The translations under genes and the position numbers were made by a program. A DNA stretch of 64,000 bases from Gemmobacter aquatilis. Its GTDB lineage: Bacteria > Pseudomonadota > Alphaproteobacteria > Rhodobacterales > Rhodobacteraceae. The DNA is taken from positions 372,001 to 436,000 of the forward strand of contig NZ_FOCE01000002.1 in NCBI RefSeq assembly GCF_900110025.1, written 5' to 3'. Within the stretch, counting starts at the first letter, position 1, and each line of letters begins with the position of its first letter. The notes under the pieces were generated by a model. That model worked only from the letters and a program-made list of their open reading frames with translations, searched no databases and was not told the origin of the DNA. This document shows, piece by piece, positions 28,337 to 37,158 of this stretch.

Positions 28337-28891
28337 ATGACCACTCTGCGCTCTGTCTGTGTCTTCTGCGGCTCACGTCCGGGCATCCGCCCCGCCTATG
28401 TGCAAGCAGCGCGCGAAACCGGCGCCATGCTGGCCGCCGAAGGCTGGCGGCTGGTCTATGGCGCGGGCGATGTCGGACTGATGGGGGAGACGGCACGCGC
28501 CGCCATCGCTGCCGGGGCCGCCACCATGGGCGTCATCCCCACGCATCTGATGGGCAAGGAAATCGGCAAGCGCGATCTGACGCAGCTGGTGATCACCGAA
28601 GACATGCATGAACGCAAGAAGGTGATGTTCATGAACTCTGACGCGATCGTCGTGCTGCCGGGCGGCGCGGGCACGCTGGACGAGTTTTTCGAGGTGGTCA
28701 CCTGGGCGCAGATCGGCCTGCACGGCAAACCGATCTTCCTGCTGGATACCGAAGGTTACTGGCAGCCGCTGGTGGCGCTGGCCCGCCATATCGTGGCCGA
28801 GGGGTTTGCCGGTGAAACCCTGCTGGATCAGGTGAGGGCGCTGCCTGATGTTGCGGCGCTGCGTATCGCCTTGCGCGCTGCCCTGTCCTGA
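28337..28891 (+). CDS. LOG-family (TIGR00730) nucleoside 5'-monophosphate phosphoribohydrolase
   Basis: This 184-residue protein has the signature PGGAGTLDE at residues 108-116 with the upstream RKKVMFMNSDAIVVLP, as in LONELY GUY proteins that release free bases (cytokinins in plants and some bacteria) from nucleoside monophosphates. Bacterial members often act on AMP, so the in vivo substrate is uncertain. The ATG at 28337 has AGGA before it. The final 64 bases overlap the convergent rarD gene. Confidence 0.9.
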   Translation: MTTLRSVCVFCGSRPGIRPAYVQAARETGAMLAAEGWRLVYGAGDVGLMGETARAAIAAGAATMGVIPTHLMGKEIGKRDLTQLVITEDMHERKKVMFMNSDAIVVLPGGAGTLDEFFEVVTWAQIGLHGKPIFLLDTEGYWQPLVALARHIVAEGFAGETLLDQVRALPDVAALRIALRAALS

Positions 28892-29766
28892 CGCAACGCC
28901 TCGGCACTGTACAGCGCAAGCCCCGCCCAGATCAGGCCGAAGGCCCCCGCGTGCCAGCGGGTGAACGGCTCGGCAAAGACCAGCACCGCCACAAGGAACT
29001 GGCCGGTGGGGTTGATATATTGGAGCAGGCCCAGCGTCGCCATCCGCACCCGCGCCGCCGCATAGGTGAACAGCATCAGCGGCCCCGCCGTCAGCACGCC
29101 GGAAAACACCAGCAGCGCGGCCGTGGCCGGATCATCAAGGAAATGCCCGCCAGGCCGCCCGCCCTCCAGCACCCGGCCGCTGCCCACCAGCCACAGCCAC
29201 AGAACGGCCAGCGGCGCCAGCACCAGAACCTCGGCCGTGACCGAGGCGACCGGCGGGGCGCCCAACCGTTTTTTGACCAGCCCATACAGCCCGAAACTGC
29301 CCGCAATGGCCAGCGCGATCCAAGGCGCCACCCCCAGCCCCCAGGTCAGCACTGCCACCGCCAGCGCCGCCAGCAGTACGGCCATCCCCTGCCCCCGGCT
29401 CAACCGCTCGCCAAACGCGAAGACGCCCAGCAGCACCGCCACCAGCGGGAAGATATAATAGCCCATCGACGCTTCGACGGCATGGCCCGCCTGCACCGAA
29501 TAGATGAACAGGAACCAGTTGGACGAGATCATAAGTGCCGCAAGTGCCACCCGCAGCAGTGTGACGCCGCTCAGCAGGCCGCGCAACTGGCGCAACTGCC
29601 CCTGCAGGGCCAGCAGAACGGCAAAGATCACCGCCGACCACAGCGTGCGATGGCTCAGCACTTCCAGCGGTGGCACATGGGCCAGTTGCTTGTAATAGAG
29701 CCCCGAGGCGCCCCAGATCAGGCAGGCCACAACCATGGCCAATACCCCTTTGCGCGCCTCGGTCAT
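28828..29766 (-). CDS. rarD: EamA-family transporter RarD
   Basis: This 312-residue protein has ten hydrophobic segments and begins MTEARKGVLAMVVACLIWGA, with GLYYKQLAHVPPLEVLSHRT matching the RarD branch of the drug/metabolite transporter superfamily. Substrates of RarD remain poorly defined; the name comes from chloramphenicol sensitivity. The ATG at 29766 with GGGGGA before it is preferred over a GTG five codons upstream. It converges on and overlaps the LOG gene. Confidence 0.88.
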   Translation of the reverse strand: MTEARKGVLAMVVACLIWGASGLYYKQLAHVPPLEVLSHRTLWSAVIFAVLLALQGQLRQLRGLLSGVTLLRVALAALMISSNWFLFIYSVQAGHAVEASMGYYIFPLVAVLLGVFAFGERLSRGQGMAVLLAALAVAVLTWGLGVAPWIALAIAGSFGLYGLVKKRLGAPPVASVTAEVLVLAPLAVLWLWLVGSGRVLEGGRPGGHFLDDPATAALLVFSGVLTAGPLMLFTYAAARVRMATLGLLQYINPTGQFLVAVLVFAEPFTRWHAGAFGLIWAGLALYSAEALRQDRAARKAIRSAATSGSALT

Positions 29767-29827
29767 TTCATATCCCCCCACCTTGCCGTCCCGTTGTGCC
29801 GCAAACTCCGGTCAGGGGAAAGGGTTG

Positions 29828-30271
29828 TCAGCCCTCCAGCGCGGCGGCCACGATCTCGGCGATCCCGGCCATGGAATGTTTGGTCAGCGTCTTGTCCAGC
29901 TCTGCCAGCACCCGGCCCCGCAGCGCATCCGGCATCCGGTCGCGGATCGCGCCCAGAACCTGCGGCGGTGCGGCGATCACCATGTGGGTAAACGCACCGG
30001 CAGCGGCCTTTTTGCCCAGAAGCGCCAGCAGATCCACAACCATCTTTTCAGCATTCAGACGTTCAAAATCCGGCACCTCCAGCGCAGACTGGCGCGTGCC
30101 CATCGACTCATGCACCCGACCGGGCCGATCAGAATTCATCACAACCGCCGGTGCCGTCAGATGGTCAATCTCGCGCAGATCGGGGCGCCGCGTATCGCCC
30201 TCATTGCTCAGGATCATCGCCTTTTCGCTGTCGGCCACAATCACCCACAGCCCTTTGGTCAGCATCGCCAT
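29828..30271 (-). CDS. host attachment family protein
   Basis: This 147-residue protein matches the family named for a gene needed for host attachment in plant-associated bacteria (AtsE-type). WVIVADSEKAMIL at the N-terminus, the middle FERLNAEKMVVDLLALLGKK and MVIAAPPQVLGAIRDRM are the family blocks, and resemble the archaeal release factor eRF1 fold. It has no signal peptide. The name should not be read as proof of a host-associated life. It stands alone between rarD and sodB. Confidence 0.85.
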   Translation of the reverse strand: MAMLTKGLWVIVADSEKAMILSNEGDTRRPDLREIDHLTAPAVVMNSDRPGRVHESMGTRQSALEVPDFERLNAEKMVVDLLALLGKKAAAGAFTHMVIAAPPQVLGAIRDRMPDALRGRVLAELDKTLTKHSMAGIAEIVAAALEG

Positions 30272-30358
30272 TCACGCCTCCTCGATTTCGGTTCAGCCAC
30301 GCGCCCTGCCCTGTCACGCTACGCCCGGCCCGGCCCAAAAGCCAGCGAATCAAGATGC

Positions 30359-30390
30359 AAAAGGCCCGCCCGGTTTCCCGAACGGGCCTT
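30359..30390 (-). terminator. Rho-independent terminator of sodB
   Basis: AAAGGCCCG and CGGGCCTTT form a 9-bp stem (30359-30367 with 30382-30390), and the minus strand continues into TTTTGC. It lies 19 bases beyond the sodB stop. Confidence 0.8.
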
Positions 30391-30408
30391 TGCGCCAGAA
30401 GGCGACGA

Positions 30409-31011
30409 TCAGAGCTTGGCGGCGACCGCTTCCCAGTTCACCAGCTTTTCAAGGAAGTTGGTCAGGTAGGCCGGGCGCTTGTTGCGGAAGTCGATGTAGT
30501 AGGAATGTTCCCACACGTCGCAGCCCAGCAGCGCGGTTTGCCCGAAGCACAGCGGGTTCACGCCGTTTTCGGTTTTGGTAACCTTCAGCGCGCCGTCCGC
30601 ATCCTTCACCAGCCAAGCCCAGCCCGAGCCGAACTGGCCCGCGCCAGCGGCTGCAAAATCTTCCTTGAACTTGGCGACCGAACCGAACGCCTCGACCAGT
30701 GCCGCTTCCAGCACGCCCGGCATCTTCTTGTCTTCGCCCGGCCCCATCACTTCCCAGAACAGGTTGTGGTTCCAGTGCTGTGACGCGTTGTTGAAGATGC
30801 CGTTCTGGGCCACGGCACCAGCCGCATAGGTGCCCTTGACGATATCTTCCAGCGACTTTGCTTCCCATTCAGTGCCGGCAATCAGCTTGTTGCCGTTATC
30901 GACATAGGCCTTGTGGTGCAGGTCGTGGTGATATTCCAGCGTCTCTTTCGACATGCCAAGCGACGCCAGCGCGTCGTGGGCATAGGGCAGATCGGGAAGG
31001 GTGAATGCCAT
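30409..31011 (-). CDS. sodB: superoxide dismutase, iron-type
   Basis: This 200-residue enzyme turns superoxide into peroxide and oxygen in the cytoplasm. Metal ligands are H28, H82, D165 and H169 (EYHHDLHH, WNHNLFW and DVWEHSYY). Q78, four residues before H82, is the position that marks iron enzymes, whereas manganese enzymes carry the key glutamine later. The start at 31011 has AGGAGAG before it, and the longer open frame upstream is not conserved. A terminator follows the gene. Confidence 0.96.
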   Translation of the reverse strand: MAFTLPDLPYAHDALASLGMSKETLEYHHDLHHKAYVDNGNKLIAGTEWEAKSLEDIVKGTYAAGAVAQNGIFNNASQHWNHNLFWEVMGPGEDKKMPGVLEAALVEAFGSVAKFKEDFAAAGAGQFGSGWAWLVKDADGALKVTKTENGVNPLCFGQTALLGCDVWEHSYYIDFRNKRPAYLTNFLEKLVNWEAVAAKL

Positions 31012-31144
31012 GGTCTCTCTCCTGTTCGAGATGGATTCCTTGGTGCCCAATAAGATACCCGAAGCCCGCAAGGTCAAGGGGCGGAAGGCAGATTTCCGAG
31101 AGGTTCTGTCGCCTTCTGCCGTCACCCCCCCGCCCCCGCCAAGG

Positions 31145-31561
31145 TCAGCCCTTGAGCTTGCACACCCCGTCGCCCCGAAAGTTGTTGGGGTAACCCAAGG
31201 GCTTGGCCGTCAACATGACCTTGCCGGTCGCCTTGAAGTAGCTCATGTAATATTGCATCGACACGGTGCGCTGATTGGCACGGTTCCGCAGGCCCTTGGC
31301 CTCCCAGCGGAAAGAGATCCGCTGGGCACTGTCGGTTACAAGACGACCGCCCGTGGGCTTGGCATTGTATTTATCCAGCACGGGATCCTGTACCACAACG
31401 GATTTCATGGCCGGATCATGGGCCACCGTGAACCCGGGTGGCACCCAGGATCCGCGCTGGCGCGCGGTGATGGTGCAGGAATAGGTGGTCACATCTGCCA
31501 CTACGGGGCTTGCAAGAACAGCCAGCGTGAGAGTGGCAACCAGATATTTGATCTGAAACAA
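31145..31561 (-). CDS. small secreted protein of unknown function
   Basis: Translation probably starts at TTG, six bases after AGGAG, giving 138 residues. A signal peptide covers about residues 1-22 (ending SPVVAD). Two cysteines, C29 and the one near the C-terminus in GDGVCKLKG, could form a disulfide in the periplasm. TDSAQRISFRWEAKG and MQYYMSYFKATGKVML suggest a beta-rich fold. I recognise no family. It stands alone between sodB and the sox operon. Confidence 0.75.
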   Translation of the reverse strand: MFQIKYLVATLTLAVLASPVVADVTTYSCTITARQRGSWVPPGFTVAHDPAMKSVVVQDPVLDKYNAKPTGGRLVTDSAQRISFRWEAKGLRNRANQRTVSMQYYMSYFKATGKVMLTAKPLGYPNNFRGDGVCKLKG

Positions 31562-31778
31562 TTTATACTCCTGGATGAACAGGATGCAGAATATAAACCC
31601 TGAAGCTGCATCGCAACCGGCCTGTCAATGTCGGCACCGCTTTTTCAAGGCGCGGTGTCGCAAGGGCTGCAACCAAACGATCATTCCAAGTATCCCCACG
31701 CGGCCGGCGGGATTGGCTCCGATCAACAGAAAAAGGGAAGGCACAGGCCCTCCCCTCTTCCATTCACTGTGCGCCGCT

Positions 31779-32330
31779 TCAGAACAATTCGGCGCCCGAC
31801 TGGGCCGAATGGCGGAGCAAGCCCATCACATAGCCCGCAACAGAGCGGAAGCAGACCAGCGTATAGCCGCCATCCTGCTGCCAGAACGCCGCAGCCACCT
31901 GCGCCGCGCGCGACCGGCGCAACTCGCCCGGTTCCAGCGTGGCGTGATCGACGGGTGCCAGCTTCATCAGCACTTCTGCAGCCTTGTCGCCCTCGATGCG
32001 GAACACCGCCCGCGCATCCGACACATCGACCGCCAGATGGTGCTGGCCTGCCAGCTTTTCGGCCAGCGTGGCCAGCGCGGCCTTCACGCCGTCATAGGGC
32101 ACGATCAGCAGATATTCGTCCGGGCTCATCCAGCCCGCGACATTGCCGCCGGCCAGTTCCACCCGGCGCTGTGCGGGCAGAGGGCAGCCGGTCACTGCCG
32201 TCACCGCCTCGGCCAGCCCCGTAACATCGGGCTTGGCACGCAGCGAAATCATGCCCAGCGGGCCGATCTCGCGGACATGGGCGAAACCGTCATAGCGGGC
32301 CCCGCCAAGGGCGCTTGCCACTTTAGACAT
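31779..32330 (-). CDS. soxG: sarcosine oxidase gamma subunit
   Basis: This 183-residue protein is the small gamma subunit of heterotetrameric sarcosine oxidase, which oxidatively demethylates sarcosine to glycine with tetrahydrofolate as one-carbon acceptor. WMSPDEYLLIVPYD and VDVSDARAVFRIEG match the family, which is related to the C-terminal folate domain of the alpha subunit. It is the last gene of the soxBDAG set, and its start overlaps soxA by eight bases. Confidence 0.93.
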   Translation of the reverse strand: MSKVASALGGARYDGFAHVREIGPLGMISLRAKPDVTGLAEAVTAVTGCPLPAQRRVELAGGNVAGWMSPDEYLLIVPYDGVKAALATLAEKLAGQHHLAVDVSDARAVFRIEGDKAAEVLMKLAPVDHATLEPGELRRSRAAQVAAAFWQQDGGYTLVCFRSVAGYVMGLLRHSAQSGAELF

Positions 32331-35301
32331 TCTGCTTCTCCCCTTCCTTGTCGTAGAACACCGGATCGACGATCTTCACCTGCAGGGTGGAGCCATCCAG
32401 CCGCGTCATCTCGATCGTCTCGCCCACCCGGCTCAGCCCGCCCTTGACCAGACCCATCGCAATCCCGCGCTTCAGCGTGGGCGAGTAATAGGTCGAGGTC
32501 ACGCGGCCCTGCGTGTTGCGTTGGCCATTGGCATTGGTGCCCGGCGCCGGCGCGATGGAGCCATCGGGGATGACCGATCCGTCCAGCGTTTCCAGCCCCA
32601 CCAGTTTCCAGCGGTCCGGGCTGGCGAGGAACGGGCGTTCCTGCCCGCGCTTGCCCAGATAATCCGCCTTCTTCTTCGAAATCGCCCAGCCGAGGTTGAG
32701 GTCTTGCGGGATCACCGTGCCATCGGTTTCATCGCCGATCATGATGAAGCCCTTTTCGGCGCGCAGGACGTGCAGCCCTTCGGTGCCGTAGGGCATCATG
32801 CCAAACTCGGCCCCCGCCGTCACCAGCGCATCCCAGAACGCCCGGCCTTCGCTGGCCGGAACCGCGATCTCATAGGACAGCTCGCCCGAGAACGAGATGC
32901 GATAGGCCCGCACGCGGAACCCGCCCATCTCGCCATCCGCCCATTGCATGAACGGCAGCGCCTCTTTCGAGACATCCATGCCGCCCAGCTTTTCCAGCAC
33001 CTTGCGGGCATTGGGGCCGACCACGGCGATCTGCGCGAACTGTTCGGTCACGTTGGCGGTGTAAACCTGCCAGTCCCACCACTCGCATTGCAGCCAGTCT
33101 TCCATCCAGGCATGGATGCGATCCGCCCCGCCCGAGGTGGTGTGGCACAGCCAGGTGTCCTCGTCGATGCGCGCCACCACGCCGTCATCCGACAGGAAGC
33201 CCTGCTCACTGCACATCAGCCCGTAACGGCATTTGCCGATGCCGAGGTTCGACATGACATTGGTATACAGCATGTCGAGGAACTTGCCCGCATCCGGCCC
33301 CTTGACGATGATCTTGCCAAGGGTGGAGGCATCGAGCAGACCGACATTGGTGCGGGTGTTGACCACCTCGCGATGCACCGCCTGTTCATGCGTCTCGCCG
33401 GGGCGCGGGTAGCAATAGGGGCGGCGCCACAGCCCAACCGGCTCGAAATAGGCATTATGCGCTTCGTGCCACGCGTGGATCGGCGTCTGGCGCAGCGGCT
33501 GGAAGATGTCGCCCCGCGCCTCGCCCGCCAGCGCCCCGAAGGTGACCGGCGTATAGGGCGGGCGGAAAGTGGTAGTGCCCACCTGCGGGATCGGCGAAGA
33601 CAGGCTGTCGGCCAGAACCGCCAGGCCGTTGATATTGCTCAGCTTACCCTGATCGGTGGCCATGCCCAGCGTGGTATAGCGCTTGGTATGTTCGACCGAA
33701 GAATAGCCTTCACGCGCGGCCAGTTGCACGTCGCTGACCTTCACGTCGTTCTGGTAATCCAGCCACATCTTCATGCGCAGATCAATCGTCGCACCCTGCG
33801 GCATGACCCAGACCGGCTCCATCGCCGCCTCCACCGGGCCAGAGGCCACGGGGGCCACATCGCCGCCTGCGGCAGCGGTGGCATTGGCCAGCACATCGCC
33901 TGCCAGCAACACGCCCGAGGCCGCACCCGCGGTGACCACCAGTGCCGAACCGTCATGATTCAGCGGCGGGCGGGCCGGATCGGGGGCGAAATGCGCCTGC
34001 GCAGCATCCCAGTTCAGCTTGCCACCGCAATGGCTCCACAGGTGCACCACCGGCGACCAGCCACCCGACATGGCAACCGCATCACAGGCGATTTCTTCCA
34101 GAACGGCACCCTGACCGGCCTGCGCACAGATCGCAACCGAGGTGACGCGCTTGCCGCCCTTGACCTTGGCAATGGCCTTGCCTGCCTCGACCCGGATGCC
34201 CAGGGCGCGCGCCTTGGCCGGCAGATCGCCGGTCACGGTGGCACGGGCATCAAGGATCACCGGAACCTCCAGCCCCGCCTCTTTCAGCGCGATGGCGGTG
34301 CGATAGGCGTCGTCATTATTGGTCACGACCACCGTGCGGTCACCGGGCGCCACGGCCCAGTTCACCAGATAGTCGCGCATCGCCGCCGCCAGCATCACGC
34401 CGGGAATATCGTTGCCCGCAAAGGACAGCGGGCGTTCGATGGCGCCGGTTGCCGCGATGATCTGCCCGGCACGGATGCGCCACAGACGGTGGCGCGGACG
34501 CCCGTCGCCCGGCGTATGATCGGCGACCTTTTCATCGGCCAGCACATAACCATGATCGTAAGACCCCGCCGCCATGCAGCGCAGGCGCATCGTGACGTTT
34601 TCCATTGCTTCAAGGGCTTGAACGGCGTTCTTCACCCAAGCCTCGGCCGGGGTGCCGTCAATCTCCACCCCGTCCACCGGGGCACGCCCACCCCAATGCG
34701 CGGTCTGTTCCATCAGCCAGACGCGCTTGCCCGCCTTGCCGGCGGTCAGCGCTGCCTGAAGCCCGGCAATACCACCGCCCGTGATCAGCAGATCGCAGAA
34801 GGCATAGGCCTGTTCATACCGGTCGGCATCGCGGTCCTTCGGCACTTTGCCAAGGCCCGCCGACTGGCGGATGATCGGCTCGAACACATGTTTCCACGCC
34901 GCGCGCGGATGGATGAAGGTCTTGTAGTAGAACCCCGCCGGCAGGAAGCGCGCGGCGTAGTTGTTCAGCACGCCGATGTCGAATTCGAGGCTGGGAAAAT
35001 GGTTCTGCGAGGTGCAGGTCAGGCCGTCGAACAGCTCGGTCGTGGTGGTGCGCTGGTTCGGCTCGAACCGGCCGCCCTCGCCCATGTTGACCAACGCGTT
35101 CGGCTCCTCGGCGCCCGAGGCGACGATGCCGCGCGGACGGTGGTATTTGAAGCTGCGGCCCACCAGCATCTGGTCATTGGCCAGCAGCGCCGCCGCCAGC
35201 GTATCGCCCTTGAACCCGCGCAGGCGCTTGCCGTTGAAGGTGAAATCCTGTGGCGCGGCCCGGTCGATCAGGCGGCCACCTTTTGCAAGACGGGTGCTCA
35301 T
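32323..35301 (-). CDS. soxA: sarcosine oxidase alpha subunit
   Basis: At 992 residues this is the large subunit. It has an N-terminal ferredoxin-like region (about 20-110), a nucleotide-binding oxidoreductase core with DLLITGGGIAGLQAALTAG, and a C-terminal aminomethyltransferase-like folate domain (about 600-990, with GLLDASTLGKIIVKGPDA). It binds NAD and the folate that takes the methyl group. The ATG at 35301 overlaps the soxD stop by four bases and has GGAAGGG before it. The open frame extends upstream, but that part is out of family. Confidence 0.96.
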   Translation of the reverse strand: MSTRLAKGGRLIDRAAPQDFTFNGKRLRGFKGDTLAAALLANDQMLVGRSFKYHRPRGIVASGAEEPNALVNMGEGGRFEPNQRTTTTELFDGLTCTSQNHFPSLEFDIGVLNNYAARFLPAGFYYKTFIHPRAAWKHVFEPIIRQSAGLGKVPKDRDADRYEQAYAFCDLLITGGGIAGLQAALTAGKAGKRVWLMEQTAHWGGRAPVDGVEIDGTPAEAWVKNAVQALEAMENVTMRLRCMAAGSYDHGYVLADEKVADHTPGDGRPRHRLWRIRAGQIIAATGAIERPLSFAGNDIPGVMLAAAMRDYLVNWAVAPGDRTVVVTNNDDAYRTAIALKEAGLEVPVILDARATVTGDLPAKARALGIRVEAGKAIAKVKGGKRVTSVAICAQAGQGAVLEEIACDAVAMSGGWSPVVHLWSHCGGKLNWDAAQAHFAPDPARPPLNHDGSALVVTAGAASGVLLAGDVLANATAAAGGDVAPVASGPVEAAMEPVWVMPQGATIDLRMKMWLDYQNDVKVSDVQLAAREGYSSVEHTKRYTTLGMATDQGKLSNINGLAVLADSLSSPIPQVGTTTFRPPYTPVTFGALAGEARGDIFQPLRQTPIHAWHEAHNAYFEPVGLWRRPYCYPRPGETHEQAVHREVVNTRTNVGLLDASTLGKIIVKGPDAGKFLDMLYTNVMSNLGIGKCRYGLMCSEQGFLSDDGVVARIDEDTWLCHTTSGGADRIHAWMEDWLQCEWWDWQVYTANVTEQFAQIAVVGPNARKVLEKLGGMDVSKEALPFMQWADGEMGGFRVRAYRISFSGELSYEIAVPASEGRAFWDALVTAGAEFGMMPYGTEGLHVLRAEKGFIMIGDETDGTVIPQDLNLGWAISKKKADYLGKRGQERPFLASPDRWKLVGLETLDGSVIPDGSIAPAPGTNANGQRNTQGRVTSTYYSPTLKRGIAMGLVKGGLSRVGETIEMTRLDGSTLQVKIVDPVFYDKEGEKQNV

Positions 35302-35621
35302 TTGTAACCCTTCCAGTCGGGCCGTTTGGCCATGATCTTGGCGACGATATCGGCGGGCGGCTCGGTGGTCTGCGCGGGATAGGTGCCGAACACTTCCAGA
35401 GTCGCGGTGCAGCGCGCGGCAAGGAACCACTTGCCGCAGCCATAGGCATGGCGCCAGCGTTCGAAATGAACCCCCTTGGGGTTCTTGCGGGCGAACATGT
35501 AGGCCTCGAAATCCTCATCCGGGGAACCGGGCCCGAAACGCTTCAGATGCGCCTCGCCACCGGGGGCGAGTTCGGTTTCTTCGGCCTTCACGCCGCAATA
35601 GGGGCATTCAAGGATCAGCAT
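35298..35621 (-). CDS. soxD: sarcosine oxidase delta subunit
   Basis: This 107-residue protein carries the delta-subunit zinc site: CPYCG at residues 6-10 and the later CGKWF. The start at 35621 matches the family opening MLILECPYCG. It follows an intergenic element placed between soxB and soxD and overlaps soxA. Its zinc site is structural in the known Corynebacterium-type enzymes. Confidence 0.94.
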   Translation of the reverse strand: MLILECPYCGVKAEETELAPGGEAHLKRFGPGSPDEDFEAYMFARKNPKGVHFERWRHAYGCGKWFLAARCTATLEVFGTYPAQTTEPPADIVAKIMAKRPDWKGYK

Positions 35622-35647
35622 GTCCGGGCCTCGTGCTTGCGGAAGCG

Positions 35648-35695
35648 CCGGGGGCTCTGCCCCCGGACCCCCGGGATATTTTTGCCAAGATGAAG
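35648..35695 (-). repeat. dispersed intergenic element, copy 4
   Basis: A perfect 7-bp hairpin (35648-35654 with 35660-35666) is followed by GGATATTTTTGCCAAGATGA. On the minus strand it begins eight bases after the soxB stop, so it lies between soxB and soxD within one operon. It could reduce read-through and so set the subunit ratio, or stabilise the soxB transcript; neither is shown. Confidence 0.6.
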
Positions 35696-35703
35696 GAGGG
35701 GCA

Positions 35704-36951
35704 TCAGTGCGCCACCCCGGCTGCCACCGATTCGTCGATGAAGCGGCCTTCGCGGAAGCGGTACATGTTGAACTCTTCGGCCAGCGGCCCCGGTTCGCCC
35801 TTGGCAACCAGTTCGGCCATGGCCCAGCCGGAGCCGGGGATCGCCTTGAAGCCGCCGGTGCCCCAGCCGCAGTTGATGAAGCAGTTGCCCAAGGGGGTTT
35901 TGGAGATGATGGGCGAGCGGTCGCCAGTCATGTCCACGATGCCACCCCATTGGCGCAGCATCTTCAGGCGGCTGATCATCGGGAAGGTTTCGATCAGCGC
36001 GCGCAGGGTTTCCTCGATATGCTGGAAGCTGCCGCGCTGGGTGAAGTTGTTGAACCCGTCGGTGCCGCCACCGATCACCATCTCGCCCTTGTCGGATTGC
36101 GACATGTAGCCGTGCACCGTGTTGGCCATCACCACCACATCCATGCAGGGCTTGATCGGTTCCGACACCAGCGCCTGCAGCGCCAGCGATTCGACCGGCA
36201 GACGGAAGCCCGCCATGTCGGCCACCTGGCCCGAATGACCGGCGACGACGATGCCCAGCTTCTTGGTGCCGATGTACCCCTTGGTCGTATCGACCCCGGT
36301 GACAACGCCATTGGCCGAGCGCACGCCGGTCACTTCGCATTGCTGGATGATGTCCATCCCCATGGCGGAACAGGCGCGGGCATAGCCCCAGGCCACCGCA
36401 TCATGCCGTGCCGTGCCGCCGCGCGCCTGATACAGCGCGCCCAGCACCGGATAGCGCGGGCCGTCAATATTCATGATCGGCACCAGTTCCTTGACCTTTT
36501 CCGGCCCGATCCATTCGGTGGTGACGCCTTGTAGGTTGTTGGCATGCACCGTGCGCAGATAGCCGCGCACCTCGTGATGGGTCTGCGCCAGCATCAGCAA
36601 CCCGCGCGGGCTGAACATCACGTTGTAGTTCAGATCCTGACTCAGATCCTCGTACAGGCTGCGCGCCTTTTCATAGATCGCCGCCGAAGGGTCCTGCAGG
36701 TAGTTCGACCGGATGATGGTCGTATTGCGCCCGGTATTGCCACCGCCCAGCCAGCCCTTCTCGATGATCGCGACATTGGTGATGCCGAAATTCTTGCCGA
36801 GGTAATAGGCCGTGGCGAGCCCGTGGCCGCCCGCGCCCACGATGACGACATCGTAGGAGGACTTCGGCGCAGGCGAGGCCCAAGCCTTTTCCCACCCCTG
36901 ATGGTAGCGCAGCGCCTCGCGGGCGATGGCGAAAACCGAATAGCGTTTCAT
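35704..36951 (-). CDS. soxB: sarcosine oxidase beta subunit
   Basis: This 415-residue subunit carries FAD and the covalently bound FMN and binds sarcosine. The dinucleotide motif VVIVGAGGHGLATAYYLGK is near residues 35-53. H183 in ARHDAVAWGY is the likely FMN-attached histidine by family position. The start MKRYSVFAIAREALRYHQGW at 36951 is the family opening; the open frame continues far upstream as an antisense artefact. It is the first gene of the operon and diverges from the CcmI-like gene. Confidence 0.96.
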   Translation of the reverse strand: MKRYSVFAIAREALRYHQGWEKAWASPAPKSSYDVVIVGAGGHGLATAYYLGKNFGITNVAIIEKGWLGGGNTGRNTTIIRSNYLQDPSAAIYEKARSLYEDLSQDLNYNVMFSPRGLLMLAQTHHEVRGYLRTVHANNLQGVTTEWIGPEKVKELVPIMNIDGPRYPVLGALYQARGGTARHDAVAWGYARACSAMGMDIIQQCEVTGVRSANGVVTGVDTTKGYIGTKKLGIVVAGHSGQVADMAGFRLPVESLALQALVSEPIKPCMDVVVMANTVHGYMSQSDKGEMVIGGGTDGFNNFTQRGSFQHIEETLRALIETFPMISRLKMLRQWGGIVDMTGDRSPIISKTPLGNCFINCGWGTGGFKAIPGSGWAMAELVAKGEPGPLAEEFNMYRFREGRFIDESVAAGVAH

Positions 36952-37158
36952 GTGCGGTCCAACTCCCGGTTCGGGTATGGTCGAGATATGCGACAAACGG
37001 CAAAATGATCCGCCGCGCCAAGCGGCACAATCGGGAAAATTGCGACATGCCGTCGTTTCGCTTGGCATATGCGCCTTTGGTGCGACGCCAAGCCCCTTTT
37101 GCCGGGGAGCCCGAGCCGCTACATGAGGGGCAACAGGCGACGTGCGGGGTTTCGGCGG

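Noticed and set aside
32521-35307. Long plus-strand open frame (928 codons) opposite soxA
   Set aside because: soxA is certain on the other strand; the frame lacks any family motif and a ribosome site.
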